Shown here: positions 25,680 to 37,800 of the stretch, piece after piece
Numbering within the stretch: position 1 is the first letter of the stretch
Layout: every line of letters begins with the position of its first letter
Source: an uncultured Bacilli bacterium
Lineage (GTDB): Bacteria > Bacillota_I > Bacilli_A > RF39 > UBA660
DNA length: 64,000 bases
Assembly: GCA_934130375.1 (NCBI GenBank)
Contig: CAKOXW010000003.1
Coordinates: forward strand, 124,001 to 188,000
Direction of reading: 5' to 3'
Program-made: the position numbers and the translations under genes
The notes under the pieces: generated by a model
What the model was told of the DNA's origin: nothing
The model's database searches: none
What the model saw: the letters and a program-made list of their open reading frames with translations, nothing else

Positions 25680-26108
25680 ATGGATAATAATTTAAAAAGA
25701 GCAATAATATTAGATAATTATGAACACCCTTATAATAGAGGTTTAGTAACTAATGAAGATTATGACAATATTAATGCTAATAATGAATCTTGTATTGATA
25801 ATTTTGATATGGATATAAAAATTGAAAATAATATAATTAAAGATATGCACTTTGATGGAGAGGGTTGTGCAATATCTACAAGTGCAACATCAATAATGCT
25901 AAGGTTGTTAATTGGTAAGAGTATTGATGATGCTTTAAAAATAATAGATGAGTATGAAAAAATGATTGATGAAAAAGAATATGATTCTAATATATTAGAA
26001 GAAGCAGTTGTGTATAATGATATTTATAAGCAACCAAGTAGAAAAAAGTGTGCACTTTTATCATATGGTTCATTAAAAAAATATTTATTAAGTAGAAAGG
26101 ATAAGTAA
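25680..26108 (+). CDS. sufU: Fe-S cluster scaffold/sulfur acceptor SufU
   Basis: 142 residues. NifU-like fold with the three conserved Cys in NNESCIDNF, GEGCAISTSATS and SRKKCALLS, and the extra segment between the second and third that marks Gram-positive SufU. It takes persulfide from a cysteine desulfurase and feeds Fe-S assembly. No suf operon surrounds it; the desulfurase gene at 10518 is the only candidate partner in the window. GGTGAT precedes the ATG. Confidence 0.93.
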   Translation: MDNNLKRAIILDNYEHPYNRGLVTNEDYDNINANNESCIDNFDMDIKIENNIIKDMHFDGEGCAISTSATSIMLRLLIGKSIDDALKIIDEYEKMIDEKEYDSNILEEAVVYNDIYKQPSRKKCALLSYGSLKKYLLSRKDK

Positions 26109-26121
26109 AAATCCTTTTTTT
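26096..26121 (+). terminator. sufU terminator
   Basis: AAGGAT (in the sufU 3' end) pairs with ATCCTT and runs into T. Confidence 0.65.
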
Positions 26122-26149
26122 ATTGTATAATATTTTTGTTGGTGATATT

Positions 26150-26413
26150 ATGTTTGACGATTTATATTCTTATTCTAACTTGCCAACACTTGATTTACAT
26201 GGTGAAATTGGGTGTGTTGCTAGTATTTTTATAAATGATTTTGTAAAAGATAATATCAAACTTAAAAATAAATATATTGCAATTGTACATGGTATTGGTA
26301 CTGGTAAATTAAAAAAAGTTACATTTGATACTCTTAAAAATAATAAAAATGTTTTGGAATATAAGCTTTGCATTTTTAATGAAGGTATGACAATTGCAAA
26401 ATTAAAATTGTAG
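26150..26413 (+). CDS. stand-alone Smr-domain protein
   Basis: 87 residues from ATG 26150 (GGTGAT). LDLHGEIG and IVHGIGTGKLKK are the two Smr signature motifs; the domain makes up nearly the whole protein. Smr domains nick or cleave nucleic acids; elsewhere they form the tail of MutS2 and act in ribosome rescue. GTAtAATA-like -10 near 26125. Followed after 8 bp by recD2. Confidence 0.9.
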   Translation: MFDDLYSYSNLPTLDLHGEIGCVASIFINDFVKDNIKLKNKYIAIVHGIGTGKLKKVTFDTLKNNKNVLEYKLCIFNEGMTIAKLKL

Positions 26414-26421
26414 GGGGTTTT

Positions 26422-28623
26422 ATGGATAATTCATATATTAAAGGATCTGTTAGAGAAATATTTTATAAAACTGATAAAGGATACATGGTTGGTATTTTTA
26501 AGGTTAGAGAAACAAATGATGATGAATTAAAATCTTATTTAAATAGGACAATAACATTTAATGGTACTTTTATTGATTTAATTGTTGATTCTGATTATAA
26601 ATTTTATGGTGAAGTAGTTAACCATCCGAAATATGGAACTCAGTTTAAAGTTAGTTATTATGAAAAAATGATGCCTGAAGAGAAAAATAGTGTTATATCT
26701 TTTTTATCATCTGGAATTTTTCCGAAAGTTGGAATAAAAACTGCTACTAAAATAGTTGAAAAACTTGGTGATAATGCTCTTGATCTAATATTAGAAGACT
26801 ATACTAATTTATTAATAATTCCTTCTATTAAAGAACAAAAAGCGAAGATGATACATGATATTTTATATAATGAACAACAAAGTTATAAAACTGTAATATT
26901 TTTACAAGATTTAGGCTTTTCTATGTCTGAATCTGTAAAGATTTATGAAACATACAAAGAAAAAACTATTGATATATTAGAAGATAATATGTATGATTTG
27001 CTTGATAAAATTAAAGGAATTGGCTTTTTAACTGTTGATAGAATAGCATTAAAGCAAATGGATAAAATAGATGAAAGAAGAATTAATGCTGGAATAATAT
27101 ATTCTATGAATGAAGCATGCATGGAAACTGGTAATACGTATTTAACATTTGATGAAATACTAATTAAAACAAGTTATATACTTAAAATAAATCTTACTAG
27201 TGAAGAACTTGAGTATTATGTTTTAAAACTAAATAAGCTTAATAAAATAGTAATAATTGATAATAAGTATATGCTTAAAAATATGTATGATTTAGAGACT
27301 TCTATTACAGCAAAGATTGCAAAGTTATCAAGTGCTAAACACTTAGAAATAAAAGGATTGGATAGTGTTATAAGTGAGTTAGAAAATGTATTTTTAATTA
27401 AATATAATAATGAACAATTAATTGCTATAAAAGCATCTTTAGAAAATAAGTTTACTATTATTACAGGTGGTCCTGGTACAGGTAAAACTACTATTATTAA
27501 AGGGATAGTAGAGGCATATAAAGAAATAAAGAGAATTGATGAAAACAGATTGTTAGAAGAAATGGTTTTACTCGCACCAACAGGAAGAGCAGCAAGAAGA
27601 ATAACTGAATCTACTGGTTTTAAGGCTATTACTATACATAAATTCTTGAAATGGGATAAAGAAACTGATACTTTTCAAGTTAATAAAAATAGCAAAAGTC
27701 ATGCAAAAATGGTTATTATCGATGAATCATCAATGATGGATTTATTTATATTTTCATCCCTTTTAGATGGACTTTTAGATGATGTTACAATAGTAATGGT
27801 TGGAGATTATAACCAACTTCCAAGTGTGTTACCTGGTGAAATATTAAAAGATTTAATAGATAGTGAAATTGCAAACGTGGTTAGATTAAATGAACTATAT
27901 AGACAAAAGGAAAATTCGTATATTGTAAATCTTGCTAATGATGTAAAAAATAGTCAAATAAGTGATAATTTTTATGTAAAAAAAGATGATTATAATTTTA
28001 TTGAGTGTTCTAAGGAATCTATTGAACCAATCGTGTCAACTTTATGCAAAAAAGCAATTGAAAAAGGATATAATTATAGTCAAATTCAAGTACTAGTTCC
28101 AATGTATAGAGGTGTAAATGGAATTGACAATCTAAATAACAAGTTACAAGAAATTTTTAATCCAAAAAGTGATAACAAAGATGAATATGAAATAAATGGT
28201 GTTGTTTTTAGAGAAGGAGATAAAGTTTTACAAACTAAGAATTTAAATGATTTAGAAATATCAAATGGTGATATGGGAATTATAGATAGCATTACAAAAA
28301 CCGATACAGATGTTATTGCAATTATAAATTTTGATGGGATAATAGTTGAATTTCATAAGAAAAATTTTGAAGATTTGAAACTTGGATATGCTATTAGTAT
28401 TCATAAAAGTCAGGGTAGTGAATTTGATATAGTAATAATGCCAATTGATTCATCATTTAAAAGAATGCTATATAGAAATTTGATATACACTGGTATTACA
28501 AGAGCAAAGAAATCATTAACATTAGTTGGTGAAAAGGAAGCATTTTTATATGGAATATCCAAAACTGTTGAAAAAAGACATACTTTGTTATGTGATAATT
28601 TAAAAGATAGTATATCATTTTAA
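26422..28623 (+). CDS. recD2: RecD2-type DNA helicase
   Basis: 733 residues behind GGGGG. N-terminal OB and helix-hairpin-helix region (IFPKVGIKTATKIVEKLG), Walker A GGPGTGKTTIIKG, Walker B VIIDESSMMD, motif III VGDYNQLPSV, C-terminal helicase motifs GYAISIHKSQGSEFD and YTGITRAKK. SF1B 5'-3' helicase in replication-fork and repair work, without RecB or RecC. Probably one unit with the Smr gene. Confidence 0.95.
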   Translation: MDNSYIKGSVREIFYKTDKGYMVGIFKVRETNDDELKSYLNRTITFNGTFIDLIVDSDYKFYGEVVNHPKYGTQFKVSYYEKMMPEEKNSVISFLSSGIFPKVGIKTATKIVEKLGDNALDLILEDYTNLLIIPSIKEQKAKMIHDILYNEQQSYKTVIFLQDLGFSMSESVKIYETYKEKTIDILEDNMYDLLDKIKGIGFLTVDRIALKQMDKIDERRINAGIIYSMNEACMETGNTYLTFDEILIKTSYILKINLTSEELEYYVLKLNKLNKIVIIDNKYMLKNMYDLETSITAKIAKLSSAKHLEIKGLDSVISELENVFLIKYNNEQLIAIKASLENKFTIITGGPGTGKTTIIKGIVEAYKEIKRIDENRLLEEMVLLAPTGRAARRITESTGFKAITIHKFLKWDKETDTFQVNKNSKSHAKMVIIDESSMMDLFIFSSLLDGLLDDVTIVMVGDYNQLPSVLPGEILKDLIDSEIANVVRLNELYRQKENSYIVNLANDVKNSQISDNFYVKKDDYNFIECSKESIEPIVSTLCKKAIEKGYNYSQIQVLVPMYRGVNGIDNLNNKLQEIFNPKSDNKDEYEINGVVFREGDKVLQTKNLNDLEISNGDMGIIDSITKTDTDVIAIINFDGIIVEFHKKNFEDLKLGYAISIHKSQGSEFDIVIMPIDSSFKRMLYRNLIYTGITRAKKSLTLVGEKEAFLYGISKTVEKRHTLLCDNLKDSISF

Positions 28624-28655
28624 ATGTGGTAAATACTAATATTAGAGGTGATATT

Positions 28656-28799
28656 ATGAAAAAAACAATGATTGGAATGATGCTTGGTGGTGCCGCTATG
28701 TTTGGATACATGAAATACATGGATGGCAGTATTCAAAGAGGTATAAAAAACATGAAACCAAAATTTAAATTAATGCTTGAAAATATTAAGGAGAAATAG
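28656..28799 (+). CDS. small hydrophobic protein
   Basis: 47 residues, MKKTMIGMMLGGAAMFGYMK then a charged helix ending ENIKEK. GAGGTGAT lies seven bases upstream. One short Met/Gly-rich membrane-like segment at the N-terminus. No family assigned. A terminator overlaps its stop. Confidence 0.6.
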   Translation: MKKTMIGMMLGGAAMFGYMKYMDGSIQRGIKNMKPKFKLMLENIKEK

Positions 28800-28818
28800 T
28801 GCAAAACTATTTTTTTTT
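28794..28818 (+). terminator. terminator before the giant gene
   Basis: AAATAGT-gcaaa-ACTATTT and eight T. Confidence 0.85.
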
Positions 28819-28894
28819 GTTGCTCAATATGATATAATTTATATGTATATATAATAAGAATATAACAATCATATTTAGCTTTGGAGTTGAGATT

Positions 28895-31800
28895 ATGGCG
28901 GAATCAAAAAAAATAAAATTATCAGAAAATGTAACACTTTCATTTTTAGGGAATGAAACTATAAATGAAGTTAAGTTATATAAATATGATGCAAAAATTA
29001 AAAATGTAGAAAAGACTAAAACTATATATTTAGAAAAAGAAGCTTCAAAATATGATAAAACTATTTTGAGTGATTATATAATTAGAATGGTTGAAGAATA
29101 TGATGACCAAGATACTTTTTTTGTTGTTTCAAATGGTAATAGTGATGATAACAAAGAGAAAACAGATTCTTTAAATAGTAATAAAAGCGATTCTAAAACT
29201 GAAGAAACTTCAAATGCTGGAGGTGGAGGCGGTGGTGGCTCAGAAAGTTATGGCGAATCTGGGGGAAAAACTTATAGTGATGATACAGTTGAGTTATTCC
29301 AAGATGTTGCCAAAAATGCTGGTGAATTTGATGGAAGTAATTTGGATGCGTACAAATTTGATTTAAATCAGTTTATTACATTCAAATCTTCTATTGATAA
29401 ATTGAAATTTATTTCAATTGGAGAGTTGTCGTCTGCAAAGAGTTCACTTGGACAAGCATTAGCAAAAGCAAGTGAAGGTGGTTGTGATGAAGCTGTTGGA
29501 ATGATTGAAACCTTGATAGCAGAAGTAGATTCTAGAGATATAGCATCGGCTATGGATGCACAAGTCCGATTTTATGAAGAAGTTGACCAAATTCAATTGC
29601 AACAAATGCAAAGAGATGCACAACTTAATTTTGAGGATACTGTTGCTTCGTTTGATTCGACTAAATATATAGTGTCAAAACAAGAATATAAAGATGGTTT
29701 AAAAAATACTTTATATGCTGCTTATGAGAGCTTGGCTGATTTTATGAATGCAGTACAAAACTATAATTATCAAGTTTTAAGTTCAGCAGGTAGAATGGCT
29801 TTTGCTGAGAGTTCTGCAGGATTAGAATTTTATGCCATGACAGACGCTGAAAAAGAAGCTTTAGCAAATGGCGAAAAAGGTGCGATTGACTTTGATAAGG
29901 AAGTTCTTGCCAAATTGAATCTTAATTCGACGGAGGAATTGCTAGGTATTGTTGGCGGTTTCAAAACAGCAAATGAATTAGATGCATATTTAAATTCGAT
30001 TGGAGACAATAATGTTAGACTTGCAGTTAATGAATATGTAAATAAATTGATAGATTCAAGATGGTTTAATGAATTTTCATCAACGGAGGAAGGAAAACAA
30101 GCATATTATGAGTATTTTGTTAATTCATCTAAAGAAAATCCAAATAGATCAGCTATGTATGATGAATATGATGCAATTATAAATACGGAATATATTAATA
30201 ATTGTATAATGAGTGGGCAGGAAAATTTGATTATTTCCGAGTTGGCATCTAGGCCATTGATGTTACGAATTATAAATGATGAAACAGGTATATTTGGAAA
30301 TAATATATCATATTATGCAAATATTGATGATGAAGAGTATATCGCATACTGTGAAAGATATGCACAAGAAAATGATGGAAATTATCCGACAGGTATAAGA
30401 AAAGTTGATGGCTCTTTGCAGCAAAAAACTTATACTTTACTTGGAGAACAATTTCTTTATGAGATGGATTATCATGCTGATGAGTGGAAAAAAGGATATG
30501 ATCCCGAAAAGAAAAAGTATACTGCATTTTCGAAACAGGCTAAATATGATGCCGAAGTAAGAAGTAATAGATGCGAATTTATCAAAAACTACGAAAACTT
30601 TGATTTGAAGGGAGATGCAGAAAGGGATTGGGCTGTATTAAATGGTCAAATTGAAGATAAAGCTAGGTTGAAAAAACTAAAAGAAAATGGATGTTTGTCA
30701 TTTGAAGATTCTAATAAAATATTTGATATCATTGGCGCTTCGGAAAATCAAGATTTATATAATAGAATATGTGAATTAGGTATTGATGGGTTAAATGAAA
30801 AAGATAAGAGTACACTTGATACATTGCTTAAAAATGCGGGATTTAACGAAAACCAGCTTTGGAATTTCAAGTTAAAATATGCATCTAATGACAACAAAAA
30901 TATTGCAAATTATATTGAAACTCAAGATCAATCTTTGTTCGATAAAGTAAGTGAATTAGGTTACTATAAATTAAGTCAAGAAGAAAGAAATACAATTGAT
31001 GAAATGCTTAAACAAGCGGGATTTAGCAATTATGAAATAACTAACTTTAAGACTAACGCAAATACTTTTCTTGGCCAAAAAGCGTTGCAAACAACAGGAG
31101 CTTCTGCATTAATCGCGGTAATGTCATTTTTTAAAGGCGCTGGAAAATTCGCTGAAAATTGTATTGATGCTGGAATAACAATGTCAAATAACAATTTTTG
31201 GTTATTACTAAAGGATGAAAATTCTAGTGTATTTGCTGAAACAAAAAAATATAAAGAAATGCAGCAAGAATTATACAATGAAATTATGGATACCTATAAA
31301 GAAAGTGGTGCATATGATAGAGATTATGAGACATTTATAAATTCTAATAGTTTTGATAAAGATATCATAGATTATTTAGTTAAAAAAGGCTATGAAAGAG
31401 ATATACTTTCTTTAAAGCAGGCTAAAATTGATGAATTAGAAGAAATGAAGGAATTAAATCCAGATGGTAGCAAATATTTTGATAAAGAGATTAAAAGAGT
31501 TAAAAGCGAAAGAGAAAAGCTTTACCAAGAGGCATTCTTAGATGCTAAAATTAAGGAGTTAAATTTAGGAGATGCAAATGCATCTTCACAAATGAGTGCT
31601 GCAATTAAACTTGGAATTAGAACAGGTGATTTTTCAAAATTATATGAATATGAAAAAGATCAACAAATGGTTGACATGGCAAATAATCAATATTCTGCTA
31701 TGTTAGACGTTGCAGTTGATAATGTAGGAGATTGGGTTCAAGGAAATATTTATAATAAAGAATGGTATCAACAAGTAGAAGATGCATCACTTATTAAAAA

Positions 31801-34800
31801 AGATAATTTTCTTGGCGTATGTGTCGACCAAATTGGCAATATGGCAATTCCAATTTTATTATCAACAACTATTCCAGGTGTTGGAGATATGTTAGGAGCA
31901 AGTTCGGCATCAATGAGAACATTAGGTGCAATTGCAAAAGTAGCATCATCAACAGCTTTGTGGACATCAGCGTTTGGAGGGGCTGCGGAAGAAGCATTTA
32001 ATCAGGGTGCAAATTATGGTGATGCAATAAATTACTCACTATTATCTGCAACAACTGAACTTGCAACAGAATGGATGTTTTCTGGAATAGCGGGTATTGG
32101 TGAAGGTTGGTATGATGACGTTCTTAAAGCTGCATATAATAAAACATTAGGAAAAATAACAAGTAAAGTAATAGAAAATCCAAAAACAAGAGCAATTATA
32201 GAAAAACTTGTAACTAGTGGAATAGGTGAAGGAACAGAAGAAGTTGTAACTGATTTAATAACTCCATTATGGCGTTCTTGGACACTTGAAAAAGAGCTTT
32301 CATATAATCAAATAAGAAATAGGGATGTAAGCTTTGAAAGCTTGTTTGAAACTTTCTCAGTTGCCTTTGTAACAAGTTTGTTTTTTTCGGGAATGTCAAT
32401 TAGGAGACAGCATAGTAAACTTAGTAAAAACATAGAAAATATATCTAGAATGGCAAAAAATAATCCGAAATTTAATGAAGTATTGAGAAACTTGTCTTCA
32501 GAGTTGTTTGCAGAAATAATTGAAAATGAAGGAGGTTTAAGTCAAAGAGAAATTTTTAGTGAGGTTATTGGTAAATTTAGAGAGCAAATAATGGCAGATC
32601 CACAATTAAGAGAAGCAATGGATCAAGCAAATGCTGAATTATTAAAAGATGTTATAAAAACTGATGCTAATAACAATATTACAAATATGCAAGAAGTTAT
32701 AGAAAGCATATTTGATAGTAAACTATTAGAACAAGCTACTATTGATGATTTTGCAACAATAGTGAATGTTTTAAATGATTTAAGTAAAACAAGCACAAAT
32801 ATAACAGCAGAGCAAATATATCAAGAACTACTTGATAGTGATTCAAAACTATTTGCAGATAATTTTGCGAATGCATCTAAGTTAAATGAAACTACAAAAG
32901 GCCTTATTAAATCATTTACTAAAAATACATTTAGTTATGAATTTGAAGATGGCAGTAAAATTGAACTATCTCAATCACTATTATCTGAAATAGCAGAATT
33001 GGATCAAACTATGAAAACTAATTCATTTGAAATTAATAATGGAGAGTTAGTAGTTAAAAATGAAAAAAAGTTTAGGAAAGTTATTGAAAAAGCCGCAAAA
33101 AACAAATTAACAAATTTAAAATATCAAAATAATTTGCTTAAAAAGGAGTTTAGAAAACTAGGCAAAATTGATGCAAATGTTTTAGAAAACGCATTGTATT
33201 TTATGGATCAAGACAGTAGTGTTGCGCACTATACTAATGATAATGTTGTTCTTGAATATGAGGGTAAATCAATTAATGTACCGGTTAATCTTGCAGTTAA
33301 AATTGCTAATGAAATTGGACTTGATAACTATATAAAAGATGGAAAGATTGTATTTAAATCTAAAAAAGAAATGAATGCATTTGCAAATAAAGTATGTGAA
33401 TTAGGTTCAAAAGCCATAGATAGCATTAATAAAAGAATTGATACAACTCCTAATGAGACATTTGAGGACGCACTAAGCATAAATAATAACAAAATAAATA
33501 TGAAAGCTAATAAAAGTACTTTAATTGTAAATAAAACAGTTTTAGAAGAGGGTGTAGTTGCTTATGAGGTTATTATCAAAAATGTTAGCGAAAATGATAC
33601 AGGCATTAGAAGAAAAATAATATTTACAACAGAAGAAAATCTTAAAAATGTGTTTAATGAAAACGGTTTAGTTCAAGATATAATCGATTTAATGAGCCAA
33701 AATGATGAATCTTCAAATATATATTTAGAACTAACTAGCAAGCAAATTGAAAATATTGAGAAACGTATTGGTCATTCCCAAGAAACAACTGATAAGAAAA
33801 CTACTGAAGTTGAGGGAAAAGAAACAATTACTCAAAAAGAACAAGGTAAAACAACAATTCAGGATGAAGTTGAAACTGCAAATCAAGAAATAGACGAAAA
33901 AGCAAATATAACTGAAAGTGTTGTTGAAAGAAGTAGTGATAATGCAAGTGAACCAACAAAAGTTAAAGTAAGGGCTAGAGAAAATGTAGAAGCTGACGTA
34001 AGAGATAGTAGTATAGATGTAACTGAAAGTGTTGTTGAAACAAATAGAGATAATGCAAGTGAACCAACAAAAGTTAAAGTAAGGGCTAGAGAAAATGTAG
34101 AAGCTGATGTAAGAGATAGTAGTATAGATGTAACTGAAAGTGTTGTTGAAAGAAATAGAGATAATTCAAGTGAGCCAACAAAAGTTAAAGTAAGGGCTAG
34201 AGAAAATGTAGAAGCTGATGTAAGAGATAGTAGTATAGATGTAACTGAAAGTGTTGTTGAAAGAAATGATTCAAGTACAAGAGAAGCAACAAGAGTTAAA
34301 GTAAGAACTAGAGAAAATACAAGTACTAATATAGATGAAGCTGCAAAAGCAAGTGAAAGAGTAGATGCTGCTCAAAGAAATAATGCTACTCAAACAAATG
34401 CAGATGTTATTAGAAATGCTGCTAGTGCTGCTACCGTTGTAATAAATGCTGTTGCAAATAATGCCAATAAAGCAAGTATTGTTGTTGATGCACCAGTGTA
34501 TGAGAGAAAAATTTCAAATGCAGAAACACACGGTACTCAAACTATTCCAAATACTCAAAACGATACTAATAATATAGAAAGCACTTCCAATGAAGAGTTT
34601 AGTGAAGTTAGAGAAGTAAGCAAAGAAAGTGTGAGAGAAACAGTAGAAAGAGATGGATACATTGCTTACAAAGATAACGAAGCTGCTAAACTATTTGAAC
34701 AAAATCCGGAATATAAGGATTGGAAACATGAGGTTGTTGATGGAGAACATAGATTTTATCCACCAGAAAAAAAACAAACTAGTGAAGTTGCTCAAATAGT

Positions 34801-37800
34801 TGAACAGTCAAATGTAGAAGACATTCAAACTGATTTTGATTCAAATGATAACATGGAAATTAAAAATAGTAATATAAATACTGCTATAGAAACGCCAAAT
34901 TCTTCTAAATCATCATCCAGTGCGGTTGATTCTATTACTATCCCTAATACGGTTGATTTATCCCAAGTTCACACGTCAGAAGAATTGGTTGATGCTTTAT
35001 TTGAAACTAATACACTTGAGGCAAACGAAACAAGAGACAAAGAATTTATTGCATGGAAACTTCAAGCTATTAAGGATGGTACAACAATGCCAGATAGTTA
35101 TGATGAAAGAAGTGGCATAATGGGTGGTAATCCGCTTTCTGAAACGTATTTTGATAGTAGTGATGAGAGAATAAACGCTGGAAAGACACATTATTTAAGC
35201 ACAGAGGAAAAAGGATATAGAGCAAATTTTGATTATCGTGTGACAATAAAAAATTCATCTAAATTGAATTATGAAGATGCTACAGCTTTTACCAAAACAC
35301 TATTTGAAGAGTTAGAAAAAAGAGGTGTAGGTTTTGCGTATAAAAATCATTGGGAATCAGATGCTATCATACTGTATGTTGATGAAAATCAATTATTGGA
35401 TACAGTTAAAGTTCTTGAAGATTTGAAAGATGGAACAAAATATGGTCAAAGTGTAGTAAATGCAATAAATAATTTTGGATTGCCAATTTCTTTCGGAGCA
35501 ACTATTAGTAGTAATCCATACTATGGTATTTCAATGGCGCATGGCGAAGGAAGATATGGCGTAGTTAGTAAAATAAAAACTTCGTGGGGAAATGTAGGCG
35601 AAGGAGGAACATTTAATATATACACTCAAAGTGTGTTGTTTAAAAATGCATATGACAACTTGCTAAGTAAATATAATGGAAATGTTGATGCTATTACAGT
35701 GGATGAAATGTATGATGAAATATTAAAACTTCATAGAGAATATATGTTTGGCAAAGGTAGTACAGAAAATATTCCATTATGGATGAATCGTAGAAATTAC
35801 ATTGATTATAAGAAACATAAAGAAGCAATTGCATATAAATCTAGTGAATCGGTATTAACTCAAACATCAGAAAATGTTGCTGAAGCAACCATGAGAAATT
35901 CGCAGACTGTTCTTGAAACAAATAGTGAAATTGAAGTTATTAAAGTTAAAAATGCAAAACCAAGTATTACTCAAAAATTTAAAAGAGGCTTTGATCCAAG
36001 TTTAAGTTATGAAGGATTTGATTATGTTGTCAAACCAAAAACTTCTTTTGAACAAGCTTTAAATGAAATTATTGCAAATAATAATGGTTCAAATATTGTA
36101 ATTGAAATTAATAATACAACCGAATTAACCCTAGATTTAATAGAAAAAATACCAGATAATGTTAAAGTAAGGGTTACTGGTGATTATAATGTTGATTTTA
36201 TGAATGCATTTAAGTCAGCACAACAATCAGGAAATGGTACTTTAAGAAATGTAACATATACTAAAGAACAACTTAAGAGTATAATGACTGAGATTATTGA
36301 ATTTGAAGAAGGTATTGATCCAAATTGGAGCGATATGGAAAAAGCAAGATATGCTTATGATTATTTGAAAAATAACATTGAATATCATGATGTAAAACAA
36401 ATTCATGAATTATCATCTAAAGAAGGCATGACTGGTAATAATGCTGATAGACTTGCAAGATATGATGGTCTTGTAAGTTTAATAGAAAAATCATCAACAT
36501 GCCAAGGCTTTGCAGCAACTTATCAAGAACTATTAACACGTATGGGAATTGATGCAAGAATTGTACCTGGTAATTTAAATGGTGAGGGACAACATGTATA
36601 TAATGTTGTTAAAATAGATGGTAAAACATTTATTGTTGACTCAGTAAGAGAAATGCTTGAAGCAAATTCACCTGGCAAATATACTGGTAGTGGATTTAAT
36701 GTTGAAAATATATTTGAGTATCGTACAAAATCTTCTTATCAAGAATTAATAAAAGAATCAGTATTAACTCAAATATCAGAGAATATTGATGAAATAGTAA
36801 AAAAAGGTGTTTACGATGGCATGAGTCTAGAAGAATTATCAGATTTTATTAAGGATAATTATAGCGAAACACAAATACCAAATAATTTAAAGGAATTCAT
36901 ACATCAAATTGATGAAATTAGGATGGATAAGGCAGCAAATGAAGTCGAAGTTGAAGATATTCATATTGATGAATATGTTGATGGAATTAATGAAGAGCAA
37001 GAAAGTGCTGTTGAAGTATTAACTAAGGCAAAAGAAGATTTAAAAAAACTAAGAGGTGGAGCTGCAGGAATTGTATCAAAATTCTTAAAGGCAAATGCTG
37101 TTGCTCTTACTACTATTGCAAATCCTAGCTTGGGTATCGGTTCTACAATTACATATAATATGGTTGCACAGCAAATATTAAATGGTGAGTTTGTTGCTAA
37201 TAATAGAGCAACAGAGATAATGAAAGAAACAACATTGAAAATTCTTACTTGGGGTTATGGAAAAGAGCAAAGAATGCAAATTAGAAATCAAATAAAATAT
37301 GTTGAACAAGTAAGAGCGGAGTTATTAGAACAAGGTATAGACTTAAAAGTATCTAGATCTAAGAAAATACAAAATATTATTAGTGAAAAGGTCAAGGTTG
37401 TTAAAGAAAATATTAAAAATGTATATGGAAATGTTAAGGCTAAATTCAATAGCAATATCAAAACCAATGAAACTATTAAATCTAGTGAATCGGTATTAAC
37501 TCAAATATCAGAGAATATTGATGAAATAGTAAAAAAAGGTGTTTACGATGGCATGAGTCTAGAAGAATTATCAGATTTTATTAAGGATAATTATAGCGAA
37601 ACACAAATACCAAATAATTTAAAGGAATTCATACATCAAATTGATGAAATTAGGATGGATAAGGCAGCAAATGAAGTCGAAGTTGAAGATATTCATATTG
37701 ATGAATATGTTGATGGAATTAATGAAGAGCAAGAAAGTGCTGTTGAAGTATTAACTAAGGCAAAAGAAGATTTAAAAAAACTAAGAGGTGGAGCTGCAGG

